A stretch of DNA of 64,000 nucleotides, taken from contig NZ_JAUSYQ010000002.1 of NCBI RefSeq assembly GCF_030816965.1, forward strand, positions 3,877,001 to 3,941,000, in the 5' to 3' direction. How positions within the stretch are numbered: the stretch's first letter is position 1; the number at the start of each line of letters is the position of its first letter. The notes below the pieces were generated by a model that saw only the letters and a list, made by a program, of their open reading frames with translations, did not search any database and had not been told where the DNA came from. The stretch comes from Streptomyces canus. GTDB taxonomy: Bacteria > Actinomycetota > Actinomycetes > Streptomycetales > Streptomycetaceae. This document shows, one piece after another, positions 24,252-32,204 of this stretch. The translations under genes and the position numbers were made by a program.

Positions 24252-24796
24252 CCGACCCCGTCATAGACATGGCTTCCTGGCGCGAACGCCTCGCCGGGCT
24301 CGCAGCGCCGGACGTGACCGCGGCCGTGGTCGTGCAGTGTGGCCAGGTCTGGCTCCAGCCCGAGTTCACGGCCTTCCGTAACGAAGTGGACCAAGCCTTG
24401 ATGACCGCTCAGCTGCGACGCGGCGACCGTCTCACCCTCACCCGCGTCATCCTGCACAACCTCCCTCTCACCCGCGAGACGATCTCCCGACCGCCCGCTG
24501 TCGACCGGGCTTTCGCCGAGTGGCACGAGCGGCTGTCCGCCACGGGAGTGCTGCTCTGCCCGGCAGGCTCGTCCGCCGCTCCGCGCATTCACCGGCTCAT
24601 ACTCCGCGGCGACCAGTCCGGCGCAGACATCCCGGATATGGTCGAACTGTTGAAAAACGGGGACTGGACCGACCCCCACAAGGCCGAACTGGCGTTGCAC
24701 ACCGTCACCACCGCCGGAGCGACCACCCCGCTCACCGGCTACGACATGGATTTCGACGGCCCCTTCGGCGACGCCGATCCCTCCATCTACATGTAA
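24248..24796 (+). CDS. Unrecognised small protein of the deaminase operon
   Basis: A 182-residue, probably soluble protein, translationally coupled to the membrane protein by a GTGA overlap. It alternates helices and strands (PDVTAAVVVQCGQVWLQPEF, RGDRLTLTRVILHNLPL, LSATGVLLCPAGSSAAPRIH) and ends in an acidic tail (DMDFDGPFGDADPSIYM). I do not recognise the family. Conserved-looking Trp/Gln and Arg residues are present but no known catalytic motif. Its position between the membrane protein and the deaminase implies a shared function. Confidence 0.65.
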   Translation: MTDPVIDMASWRERLAGLAAPDVTAAVVVQCGQVWLQPEFTAFRNEVDQALMTAQLRRGDRLTLTRVILHNLPLTRETISRPPAVDRAFAEWHERLSATGVLLCPAGSSAAPRIHRLILRGDQSGADIPDMVELLKNGDWTDPHKAELALHTVTTAGATTPLTGYDMDFDGPFGDADPSIYM

Positions 24797-24836
24797 GTGC
24801 ACCCGCAACCGGCTCGACGGAACACTTGGAGAACAG

Positions 24837-25349
24837 GTGCCCTACGCTCCCGAGACCCCTCAGGACCACGACTTCCTCACCCAGGCCATCGATCTGTCCC
24901 GCCACGCCCTTGAGGACGAGGGCAAGACCCCGTTCGGCGCGATCGTCGTCATCGACGGCGAAGTCGTGGCCACGGGTACCAGTTCGGTCGTCGAGCTCCG
25001 CGATCCCACGGCACACGCCGAGGTCATGGCCCTGCGTGCCGCCGGTACGAAGCTCGGGCGCCATCTGATGGAAGACGCTGTGATGTACTCGAGCAGCGAA
25101 CCGTGCCCCATGTGCCTGACCGCCTGCTACTGGGCGCGCATCCCTCGTCTCGTGTATGCCGCCACCAGTCACGACGTCGGTGTCAACGGCTTCGAGGACC
25201 TCCAGTTCTACCGCGAACTCGCCCTCCCCAACGCCGAACGGACCCTCCTGGCGGAGACCTCCGCAGGTGGTGAAGCCCGTGAGATCGCAGCCTCGGCCCT
25301 CGCCGGCTGGGCGGACAAGCTGCCTTTCCCCGTTGAGCCGAAGCTCTGA
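24837..25349 (+). CDS. Zinc-dependent nucleoside/nucleotide deaminase
   Basis: A 170-residue cytidine deaminase-like protein. The zinc site is intact: H60-A-E62 in DPTAHAEVMALRAAG and PCPMC with Cys90 and Cys93. The substrate-side features (FGAIVVIDGE, YWARIPRLVYAATSHDVG) are closest to guanine deaminase or tRNA-adenosine-deaminase-like enzymes; the exact base cannot be assigned. The GTG start has GGAGA at 6 bases, 40 bases behind the preceding gene. A deaminase joined to a membrane protein and a small protein is an unusual set and could act on nucleotides in defence or signalling, but that is speculation. Confidence 0.88.
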   Translation: MPYAPETPQDHDFLTQAIDLSRHALEDEGKTPFGAIVVIDGEVVATGTSSVVELRDPTAHAEVMALRAAGTKLGRHLMEDAVMYSSSEPCPMCLTACYWARIPRLVYAATSHDVGVNGFEDLQFYRELALPNAERTLLAETSAGGEAREIAASALAGWADKLPFPVEPKL

Positions 25350-25510
25350 GGTTTCCGGCAGTCACTCCTCTTGATCACCTCAGTGATCCACCGCGCAAGA
25401 GCAGCTCGATACGGCGCAGACGATCGTGAGCGCACAGCACGCCGAGACGCCCGGACCTGCGACGCTGCCGTTGCACTCTCGGTGACATTCGAGCTGCTCT
25501 TCCGGGCCTG

Positions 25511-25651
25511 CCATGGCACGAAGGACGCATAGTCGGTCTCGTCGTACAAGGGCCACAGGTCCATCGCGCTGACCCACGGCTCGTCCTCGTAGTAGTCCGT
25601 GCCGACGCCGGGATGGCGGAACTGGATACCGCCGTGGATGTCCGTACTCAC
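25511..25651 (-). pseudogene. Truncated 5' part of a conserved actinobacterial hypothetical gene
   Basis: From a GTG at 25651 the minus strand reads VSTDIHGGIQFRHPGVGT, then DEPWVSAMDLWPLYDETDYA, which matches the start of a widespread streptomycete and phage-like hypothetical protein as I recall it. After about 47 codons the similarity stops and the frame runs into sequence of other origin towards the deaminase gene. The rest of the 25350-25820 gap shows no gene. It is a relic, probably left by a deletion. Confidence 0.5.
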
Positions 25652-25820
25652 GGCGCCAGACGGTACAGCTGCCTGGGCTGCGGTCTCCTGCATTTGTTGG
25701 CCACGCCTGCCGAGCGCGCTGCCGAGACCTGGCGCAGTGAGGAACTGACCGATACGCACAGGGGGTTCAAACGCTCGGCCGGGTCTGTCTTTCGGGAGGC
25801 GCGGCGGGCAATATCACAGC

Positions 25821-26699
25821 ATGACGGACTGGCTTGTCTTCGCGTGCTTCGTGGTGATCACGTTGACGGCGTGGTCGCTCGACGGGACGAAACATGGCGC
25901 CGCCGAGGACGCCCGGCGGGAGGCGTTCGTGGCCGACGACCGGCGCAGCGCCGTCGTCACGCCGGACGCGCTGCGGGAACTCGGCCCGGTGGCACTGGAA
26001 CTGCTCGACTACGGCGGAGCCGAGCGCGTGAAACTGGGAGTGGTGGCCCGGCTCGTCGCCGAGAGGGCGCTGCGCCGGGAGCCCGCCGATGTGGCGGGCC
26101 GGGCGTCGTGGCGCACCCGCGGTCCCGCACCCGAGGGGCTCGATGACTGCGAACGCGATGTGCTGGCCGCGGCGCTACCGGCTCGCGACAGATGGGACCG
26201 CTACCTGTGGAGTCTGCCCGGCGGCTCCCCTCTCGCGGCCGAAGCCGAGACGTGGCTGCTCGGTGAGGGCTACCTGCGGAGGCGGGGGCAGCCCATTCCC
26301 GGCGGGCAGCGACTCCGGGGATGGTGGTCGGCCGCGGCCGCGGCCGCGGCGGTGCCGACGATGGCCCTACTGGCCCTCGATCACGCGTGGGTCCGGGGCG
26401 GCCTGGTGTTGTTCATCGGCTTGATGTCGCTGCTGGTTTCAGCGGTGCCGCCGGCGGCCACCCGAACCATGCCCCACGTGACCGGCAAGGGCGAACTCGC
26501 CCTGAGTCTGGCCCGTGAGCAGCACGCGGAGCTGAACCCGGCGACCCGACCGGCTTCGCAGAGGTACGACCCGGCCACGGTACGCATGGCGGTCGCGCTC
26601 TTCGGTTGGCCGGTGGTCCACCGCATCGACACGAGGATCTGGGACGACTGGGACAGACCGAGTGTCGACGCCGACGGCCCTGGAGAAGGTGCCTTCTGA
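25821..26699 (+). CDS. Membrane protein of unknown function (TIGR04222-like)
   Basis: A 292-residue protein. It starts with a membrane span (about 3-20), followed by an acidic soluble region with helical repeats (VTPDALRELGPVALELLDYG, then ERVKLGVVARLVAE), and has two more spans at about 167-212. The layout resembles the streptomycete TIGR04222 family of membrane proteins of unknown function, but the typical Gly/Cys-rich tail is missing, so the assignment is weak. It converges with the methyltransferase gene, which ends 10 bases further on. Confidence 0.65.
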   Translation: MTDWLVFACFVVITLTAWSLDGTKHGAAEDARREAFVADDRRSAVVTPDALRELGPVALELLDYGGAERVKLGVVARLVAERALRREPADVAGRASWRTRGPAPEGLDDCERDVLAAALPARDRWDRYLWSLPGGSPLAAEAETWLLGEGYLRRRGQPIPGGQRLRGWWSAAAAAAAVPTMALLALDHAWVRGGLVLFIGLMSLLVSAVPPAATRTMPHVTGKGELALSLAREQHAELNPATRPASQRYDPATVRMAVALFGWPVVHRIDTRIWDDWDRPSVDADGPGEGAF

Positions 26700-26709
26700 C
26701 AGGACTTCG

Positions 26710-27354
26710 TCAGGTGACCGAGGGCTTGCTCGCGAGGATCTGGATTCCCGCCGCCGCATGCCCGTTCATCGTCGGCACCGTGATGGTCCGGCTTTCGGTG
26801 ATCTCGAAGTCGGCAAGCAGAGTGGAGAGCCGTTCGCGGGAGTGGTGGCGGCAGATCGCCCCGTCGCTCGTGCTGAACACGCCGTAAGTGCCATGAGCGT
26901 CGGCATCACGGTCGTAGCGGCGGCGGTTGCGTTCGTCAGGCTGGAGGAGGAGGTCGCTGATGTAGAGGGTGCCGCCCGGCCGCAGGAGGCGGTGCAGGCC
27001 GGTGATCAGGCAGTGTTGGGCTTCGTCGGCGGGGATGCACGTCAGTACGGCGAAGAGCAGGGCCGCATCGAAGGACGCCGGTGAACGGGGGAGCTCGTCG
27101 GGGGTCGTGAAGCGCAGAGTGGGGTGTTCGCGGCGGGCCCGACTGATCATTTCCGGCGACGTGTCCACACCCGTGAGGTTCTCGAAGCCGTACTGAGCGA
27201 GGTCGGACATGACACGGCCGTATCCGCAGCCGTAGTCGAGGATCGCGGCGTGTCTGTCCAGGCCGCCCAGCCAGGGCAGGTGGAGGGGATGAGTGAAGGT
27301 CTTCGTGGTCGCGGCGGCGTCCCAATAGGGGATCTGACTGTCCGGGTTGGGCAT
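26710..27354 (-). CDS. Class I SAM-dependent methyltransferase
   Basis: A 214-residue Rossmann-fold methyltransferase. Motif I is ILDYGCGYGRVMSDL at about 38-52, then LTGVDTSPEMI, and FDAALLFAVLTCIP with HRLLRPGGTLYISDLLL. It resembles small-molecule methyltransferases of the Methyltransf_11/25 type; the substrate is unknown. It is divergent from the BtrH/DUF4872 gene (144-base gap), which hints at a joint role in a secondary pathway. Confidence 0.85.
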   Translation of the reverse strand: MPNPDSQIPYWDAAATTKTFTHPLHLPWLGGLDRHAAILDYGCGYGRVMSDLAQYGFENLTGVDTSPEMISRARREHPTLRFTTPDELPRSPASFDAALLFAVLTCIPADEAQHCLITGLHRLLRPGGTLYISDLLLQPDERNRRRYDRDADAHGTYGVFSTSDGAICRHHSRERLSTLLADFEITESRTITVPTMNGHAAAGIQILASKPSVT

Positions 27355-27498
27355 GATGGGTGCCTGCCTTGGCGTAGGAGAGTCAAGGCCCGTAAGAGTG
27401 CCCGTAAAAGGCAGGAGCTGTGGGCCTGTTCGGCTTCTGCGACGGCCCAGGTGTGGACTTGTGACCCGGCCGGTCTTCCCCGTTCAGGAGAGCATCGC

Positions 27499-28491
27499 GT
27501 GAGCACAGTAGAGGGCATCGACGCCCGCGGTATGCGGCACTGTGAGACGACTGCTCTGGGAGTGCTGTTGCGGCATCAGGGGGTTGATCTGTCCGAGCCC
27601 ATGCTGTTCGGTCTCGGTCGTGGGCTGTCCTTCGTCTACTGGGACAGCAAGAGCATGGGGTTCCCTTTTCTCGGGGGGCGGGTCAGGCCGTTCGAGCTCA
27701 CCAGGAATCTGGCCGGCGCCCTTGGGCTGGATCTTCGGGTGCAGGAGACCGCCTCTCCTCGGAAGGGGTGGGCGAACGTGGTGGCCGCCGTCGACGCCGG
27801 GCGTCCCGTGGGGCTACAGCTCGACAGTTACCACCTGAACTACTTCAGGTCGAAGGTGCACTTCGGTGGTCATGTCGTCGCCCTGTACGGCTACGACGAC
27901 CAGGTCGCCTACCTCGTGGACACCGAGCAGCAGGGCGGAGCGGTGTCCACCGGTCTGGGCGGCCTTGCTCAGGCCCGGGCCGCGCGTGGACCCATGACCG
28001 CCAGGCACCGGTCCTTCACCCTCACCGCTCCCCAGGACCTGCCCGCGGCTCGCGAGAGGATCGTTCCCGCCATCACCGCCTGCGCCGAGGCTTTTCTCAA
28101 CCCGCCCATCGCCAACCTGGGTCATCGCGGCATCGAGAAGAGCGGCAAGCTGGTGCGCACCTGGCTCCAGCGGGCCGACGACCCGCGGCGGGACCTGACG
28201 CAGGCCGCCCTTCTGATGGATAAGGCCGGTACCGGCGGCGCCCTGTTCCGCAATCTCTACCGCGACTTCCTCGCCGAATGCGCCCAAGTGCTGGAGCCGA
28301 GTCCCCAGTTGCGCACCGGCCACCGGCTGTACGCCGAGGCCGCCGCGCTGTGGACGGAGGTCGCCGCGCTGATCACCCGAGCCGGGGAGTCGGGCGATGA
28401 GCAGTACCTCGTACGGGCGGGCACCGCCCTCCACGAGCTGTCACGCATCGAACGCGAGGCCATGGAGACGCTGAGCCGCCTGGAGGCGTGA
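27499..28491 (+). CDS. BtrH N-terminal domain / DUF4872 protein
   Basis: A 330-residue protein with a BtrH-like N-terminal domain (about 1-170). BtrH is the acyltransferase that moves an acyl chain from a carrier protein to the aminoglycoside in butirosin biosynthesis. The papain-like residues are in place: Cys15 in RHCETTALG, His at about 123 in FGGHVVALYGYDD and Asp in YLVDTE, with SEPMLFGLGRGLSFVYW as the family signature. The C-terminal half is DUF4872, the usual companion. The GTG at 27499 has AGGAG at 8 bases. The next frame begins inside its stop codon (GTGA). The substrate is unknown and no carrier protein gene is nearby. Confidence 0.85.
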   Translation: MSTVEGIDARGMRHCETTALGVLLRHQGVDLSEPMLFGLGRGLSFVYWDSKSMGFPFLGGRVRPFELTRNLAGALGLDLRVQETASPRKGWANVVAAVDAGRPVGLQLDSYHLNYFRSKVHFGGHVVALYGYDDQVAYLVDTEQQGGAVSTGLGGLAQARAARGPMTARHRSFTLTAPQDLPAARERIVPAITACAEAFLNPPIANLGHRGIEKSGKLVRTWLQRADDPRRDLTQAALLMDKAGTGGALFRNLYRDFLAECAQVLEPSPQLRTGHRLYAEAAALWTEVAALITRAGESGDEQYLVRAGTALHELSRIEREAMETLSRLEA

Positions 28492-28524
28492 AGCAAAACC
28501 CGGTCCGGGCACGTCACCTGTTTC

Positions 28525-28869
28525 TTGCGAGGAGGCCTCGGCGGGCCCGCGGCCCGGATGCCCGGGTACTGGGCGCCGCTCAGCGGGACCGTCGAGGCCG
28601 GGGAGACGCAGGCCGAGGCGCTCGTGCGGGAGGTGGCGGAGGAGGTCGGGCTGCGGGTGGTGCCGGGGGCCAAGGTGTGGGAATCCGAGACCCATGACAA
28701 GAGGTTCCGGCTGCACTGGTGGACCGCGGAGGCCGAGGCGGGGGACGTGGTCGTGGACCCCGGTGAGGTGAGTGCCGTGCGCTGGGTCACAGCAGCAGAG
28801 TTCGCCGGGCTGCATCCTGTCTTCGCGGAGGACCTGGTCTTCTTCGACCGCGTACTGCCGGAGCTCTGA
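28525..28869 (+). pseudogene. Nudix hydrolase, N-terminally truncated or frameshifted
   Basis: The frame encodes a complete Nudix box, GTVEAGETQAEALVREVAEE and VGL, followed by the normal C-terminal half, so hydrolysis of a nucleoside diphosphate derivative is the family role. The first beta strands are missing. A GTG coupled to the upstream stop (28488) opens with VKQNPVRARHLFL in another frame, which is what a Nudix N-terminus could look like. A frameshift or small deletion near 28524 would join the two. The only in-frame starts are TTG 28525 and ATG 28558, both too late. Either a decayed gene or a short form. Confidence 0.6.
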
Positions 28870-28933
28870 GCGGTCGGACGCCGGCCGCGGGGATACTGCC
28901 TCTCAAGCACCCACCCTGGAAGGCGACGACATC

Positions 28934-29236
28934 ATGCTCATTCTCTTTGGCACCAAGGGATACCTGTACCAGCTCGCGATACTCACCCTGGTGTGCGGGC
29001 GCTGCGGGAACCCGGCCGCGCACACCCTGCGCAAGCGCGTCACGAAGTTCACGCTGTTCTTCGTGCCGCTGTTCCCGATCTCCACGAAGTACGCGACGCA
29101 GTGCACGTTCTGCGGTGCGGAGAGCAAGGTGAGCGCGGAGGAGGCGGAGCAGCTTCAGACGCAGGCCACCGCCGGTGGCGGGGCCGGGGGTCAGGTGCGG
29201 GGCGGACAGGCCCCGCAGCAGCCGTACCACCAGTAA
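28934..29236 (+). CDS. Zinc ribbon protein
   Basis: A 100-residue protein with a four-cysteine ribbon (CGRCGN at about 22-27 and CTFCGA at about 57-62) separated by a hydrophobic stretch (FTLFFVPLFPI), then a Glu/Gln/Gly-rich tail. It belongs to the small zinc-ribbon family common in actinobacteria, of unknown role. The ATG at 28934 begins MLILFGTKGYLYQLA. Confidence 0.8.
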   Translation: MLILFGTKGYLYQLAILTLVCGRCGNPAAHTLRKRVTKFTLFFVPLFPISTKYATQCTFCGAESKVSAEEAEQLQTQATAGGGAGGQVRGGQAPQQPYHQ

Positions 29237-29240
29237 GGGC

Positions 29241-29821
29241 TCAGGTGAGCTTCCGGGCCACCCCGCCGTAGAAGCCGATCTCCCGCGAGCGGGGCGGCGG
29301 GGGTTGTAGTTGCTCGCCGGAGAGTGTGCACGAGGTCGACTTAGCTCGATCGGGTGATGGTCCGGTCGCGGGCTTGCGGGGCCCTGGGCCGATCGGGTTA
29401 ACGTGATCGTGCGATCTGGGACGCCGGGTACGGTGCCAGCGTGCGGGGCCCCTGCTCCACCAGAGAGATGGTTCAGGGCCTCCCCGTCGCCTCTGGCCGT
29501 AGCCACATGGCCAGGTCGCATGGGGCGGCGTCCATCAGCGGCCTCCGGCCGCGGGGGCCTCCCGGGCCCGGACCACGCACAGGATGCGTGTCGCCGCCCC
29601 GGGGTCGAGTACGCCGGGGACCTGGGGGTACCTCCCACGCCCTTAAGGCAGTGGGGGAACGCCCAAGACCGTTCGGGGCGTGCCAGTGTGTGGACTCACT
29701 CCCGCTCACTGTCCAGGAACGGTGTGTCCGGGCGCCAGAACGGGACCTGGGCCAGGCCCGGGTCGATCAGCTCGAAGCCGTCGAAGAAGCGCTCGATCTC
29801 ACGGGTGCGGAGGTTCGTGAC
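29241..29821 (-). pseudogene. Shredded SAV2177/DUF574-type SAM methyltransferase
   Basis: Only C-terminal pieces remain. At 29696-29821 the minus strand reads LRTREIERFFDGFELIDPGL and then AQVPFWRPDTP. At 29241-29289 it reads REIGFYGGVARKL and stops. Together they look like the end of the large streptomycete DUF574 methyltransferase family, in the right order but separated by about 400 bases and in different frames. The N-terminal three quarters is gone; an IS200/IS605-like remnant abuts the upstream side. The insert carries a repeat hairpin (29624-29660) and no gene. Confidence 0.6.
29624..29660. repeat. Streptomycete-type REP-like hairpin inside the methyltransferase remnant
   Basis: TCCCACGCC and GGC-A-GTGGG around a CTTAA loop form a stem with one bulge. 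The wording (GGTACCTCCCACGCCCTTAA) is like a short repeat I recall from other streptomycete genomes. It lies within the sequence that splits the methyltransferase pseudogene. Confidence 0.5.
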
Positions 29822-31545
29822 TCCTCCCCCGGCTGAAGCCGGGGGCTTCTCGTTACGCCGGGTTGGCGTCGCGACGGACCAGCCCGGCCCATAGGACGTT
29901 GATGGCTCCCACTGTGTGCGGTGGTGTGCTCGGGTGTGGGCGCGGGGCCGCAGTCGTCGCCGGGGGTGGGTGGCTCCGGGGTCTCCGGTGCGGGCGGCTC
30001 CGACGGTTCTGATGGTTCCGGCGGCTCCGGGGCAGTCGGCGGTTCGGAGTACGTCGGGGGCTCCGGTGTCTCACCAACGGGGTCGGGATCAGCCGGAGTT
30101 GGGGTACTCGGCTCCGGTACGGGGGGCTCCTCCCCCGGCGTGCCGGGCTTCGGCTGCTCGGGCTCGGGCTGCTGTTCCTTCGGCGGCGCCGGCGTCGGCT
30201 CCGGCTCCGCGGGCGGCTCCGGCTCCTCACCCCCGGGCGCGGGCTTCACCGGGTTGGGGCCCGGGTCGGGCACCTCCGGCGCGGGCTCCACAGGGCTCGG
30301 CCCCGGATCCGGCACCTCCGGCGCAGGCTGCTCCGGTGCTCCCGGATCGCCCTCACCACCCCCGCCGTCCGAACTGCCCGAAGCGCTCCCGGAATCCCCG
30401 GAGTTCCCCGTTCCCCCGACATCCTCGGTTACGACGGCCCCCACCCCGTCACCCCGAGTCCGACCCCGATCCTCATCCCGCTCAACCTGCCGGGCGGCGC
30501 CCCCCGGCGTCTCCCCCGCCGCGCCCGCGGACGGCTCCGTCACCGGCGCCTGCGTCACCGGCGCCTGTACCACCGGCCCCTGCGCCACCGGCGCCTTCCC
30601 CGGCGAAGTCACCGTCGCGGGCGACTCGTTCACCCCGAGGGCCAGCACGACCGCGACGGCCGCGGCAGCCGCCGTACCGGAGGCGAGGGCGGCCTTGGTC
30701 TTCGGGCCCGCCGCACGGACCGTATGAAGAAGACCCTGCCCTGTCACGGAGGCCGCCCCCGCGGACCCTGCCGTGAGCGACGCCAGGAACTTCCCCGTGC
30801 CGCCGCCCACCACGAAGACCAGCAGCGCGGGGCCCACGAGCGCGGGCAGCCGGTTGTTGGCGCGGATGAGGACGGCGAGGCGGCCCCGGCACCCGTCGCA
30901 GGCGTCGACGTGGGCGAGGAGGCGCTCGGACTGGCGCGGGGTCGCGTTGCCGCGGACGTAGGCCGGCATACGGACCCAGTGGACCTCGCACGCGGGATCG
31001 TCGGGGGCCTCGGTCTGCGAGCGCAGGAACGCCTGACGCATGCCCTCGCGGGCGCGGTGCAGCAGTACGGCCGTGGCGCCCTGCTTGGCGCCGATCTGCC
31101 GGCCGACCGTCTCCAGCGGCTGGCCCTCGGCGTCGGCGAGCCAGAGGGCCTGCACCCAGCGTTCGGGGAGTTCGCCGAGGACGCGTACCAACAGGTCGGT
31201 GGAGGAGACCTGTTCGGCTGGGTCCTCCACGTGCCCGGAGGACGCCTGTTCGGGGATCTGCGGATCCCGCGGGGTCTCGTGCGTGGCGCTCGCGACGGAC
31301 GACGCGAGGTGCCGCACGGTCGTCATGAGGTACGCCGGGACGTTGTCGATCTCGTGCCCGGCGGACAGCCGCCGCCACACGCGGAAGTGCGCCTCGGCGA
31401 CGAGGTCTTCGGCCGCCCAGGTGTTGCGGGTGAGCGAGCGGGCGTACGCGACGAGGCGCGGCTGTTCCTCCTCGTAGATCCGCACGTATGCGGCGGTCGC
31501 GGAGGGGGATGCCTGGGCGGGCACTCTGGCCGGTTGGTCGGTCAT
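29767..31545 (-). CDS. ECF-type sigma factor with fused anti-sigma-like membrane tail
   Basis: A 592-residue fusion. Residues 20-175 are sigma-70 region 2 (YEEEQPRLVAYARSLTRNTW, DLVAEAHFRVWRRL) and region 4 (GELPERWVQALWLADAEGQP, ETVGRQIGAKQGATAVLLHR). Residues 205-222 hold a zinc-finger anti-sigma motif (HVDACDGC, His212/Cys216/Cys219). Hydrophobic segments at about 234-250 and 286-304 and a Pro/Glu-rich, probably extracytoplasmic stalk (about 310-555) follow. So promoter recognition and a membrane-tethered inhibitor share one chain. The last 60 residues are read through the IS remnant and the dead methyltransferase; the native end is likely lost near 29920. No separate anti-sigma gene adjoins. 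Confidence 0.85.
   Translation of the reverse strand: MTDQPARVPAQASPSATAAYVRIYEEEQPRLVAYARSLTRNTWAAEDLVAEAHFRVWRRLSAGHEIDNVPAYLMTTVRHLASSVASATHETPRDPQIPEQASSGHVEDPAEQVSSTDLLVRVLGELPERWVQALWLADAEGQPLETVGRQIGAKQGATAVLLHRAREGMRQAFLRSQTEAPDDPACEVHWVRMPAYVRGNATPRQSERLLAHVDACDGCRGRLAVLIRANNRLPALVGPALLVFVVGGGTGKFLASLTAGSAGAASVTGQGLLHTVRAAGPKTKAALASGTAAAAAVAVVLALGVNESPATVTSPGKAPVAQGPVVQAPVTQAPVTEPSAGAAGETPGGAARQVERDEDRGRTRGDGVGAVVTEDVGGTGNSGDSGSASGSSDGGGGEGDPGAPEQPAPEVPDPGPSPVEPAPEVPDPGPNPVKPAPGGEEPEPPAEPEPTPAPPKEQQPEPEQPKPGTPGEEPPVPEPSTPTPADPDPVGETPEPPTYSEPPTAPEPPEPSEPSEPPAPETPEPPTPGDDCGPAPTPEHTTAHSGSHQRPMGRAGPSRRQPGVTRSPRLQPGEESRTSAPVRSSASSTASS
29822..29921 (-). mobile_element. Right-end remnant of an IS200/IS605-type (tnpB) element
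   Basis: On the minus strand, HTVGAINVLWAGLVRRDANPA would be 21 residues of a TnpB/OrfB C-terminus, ending in TAA at 29855-29853. It is followed by a perfect hairpin, CCCCCGGC (29826-29833) with GCCGGGGG (29838-29845), and GAGGAGTCAC. This order (end of tnpB, subterminal palindrome, border) is that of an IS200/IS605 right end. Nothing of the element remains beyond about 29921. The same bases are read in another frame by the sigma factor tail. Confidence 0.6.
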
Positions 31546-31741
31546 GCGGGGACGCTCCAGTTCCCGGCGGGCGGGACGCGGACGGGTTTGTCAGCGTAGA
31601 TGACAGAACTTTCAACCATTCAGTTCCGGCCGTGATTCAGGTCACATGAATGAACTCCGGCCCCCGCGTAATCAAGGGGCACTCCTGCGGCTCGACATGG
31701 CAACCGACCCATGCTCCCCACCGAGAAGGAGACCGCCGCTC

Positions 31742-32158
31742 ATGCGCCCCACCACCCTGGAACAGACCGTCCGCGCCCGCCTGATCACCTCCGACCACCC
31801 GGAACTCCTGGTGCGTCCCACGCTGCGCTACAGCTCCGCCGAGCCGTTCGCCGTGCACATCGACTTCCCCGCGCATGTCTCGGCCGACGGCGAGGGCGTG
31901 ACGTGGATGTTCGGGCGGGCGCTGCTGGAGGAGGGACTCGGGACATCCGCGGGAGAGGGGGACGTTCGGATACGGCCGCAGGGGTGGGCCCGGACCGTCG
32001 TCGAGTTCCACTCACCGCTGGGCCGCGCCGTGATCCGCTTCGGCACGGCCGCCCTGCGCCGCTTCCTGCTGCGCTCCTACGCCGTCGTCGAGCCGGGCAC
32101 GGAGGATCTGGGGCCGGAACTCGACCAGGGGCTGGCGGCGCTGCTCGACGAGGTGTGA
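31742..32158 (+). CDS. SsgA-like sporulation and cell division regulator
   Basis: A 138-residue member of the SsgA-like protein family, found only in sporulating actinomycetes, where members guide septum placement and spore wall work. Features are LLVRPTLRYSSAEPFAVHID, EGVTWMFGRALLEEG, GDVRIRPQG, and RFLLRSYAVVEPG. The ATG at 31742 is preceded by GAAGGAG at about 11 bases. Which paralog (SsgB-G) cannot be settled by eye. It is divergent from the sigma factor gene. Confidence 0.92.
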   Translation: MRPTTLEQTVRARLITSDHPELLVRPTLRYSSAEPFAVHIDFPAHVSADGEGVTWMFGRALLEEGLGTSAGEGDVRIRPQGWARTVVEFHSPLGRAVIRFGTAALRRFLLRSYAVVEPGTEDLGPELDQGLAALLDEV

Positions 32159-32204
32159 GGCGGCGATCTCGACAGGGGCGTACCCCACCCCCACACTGAC
32201 CCGC

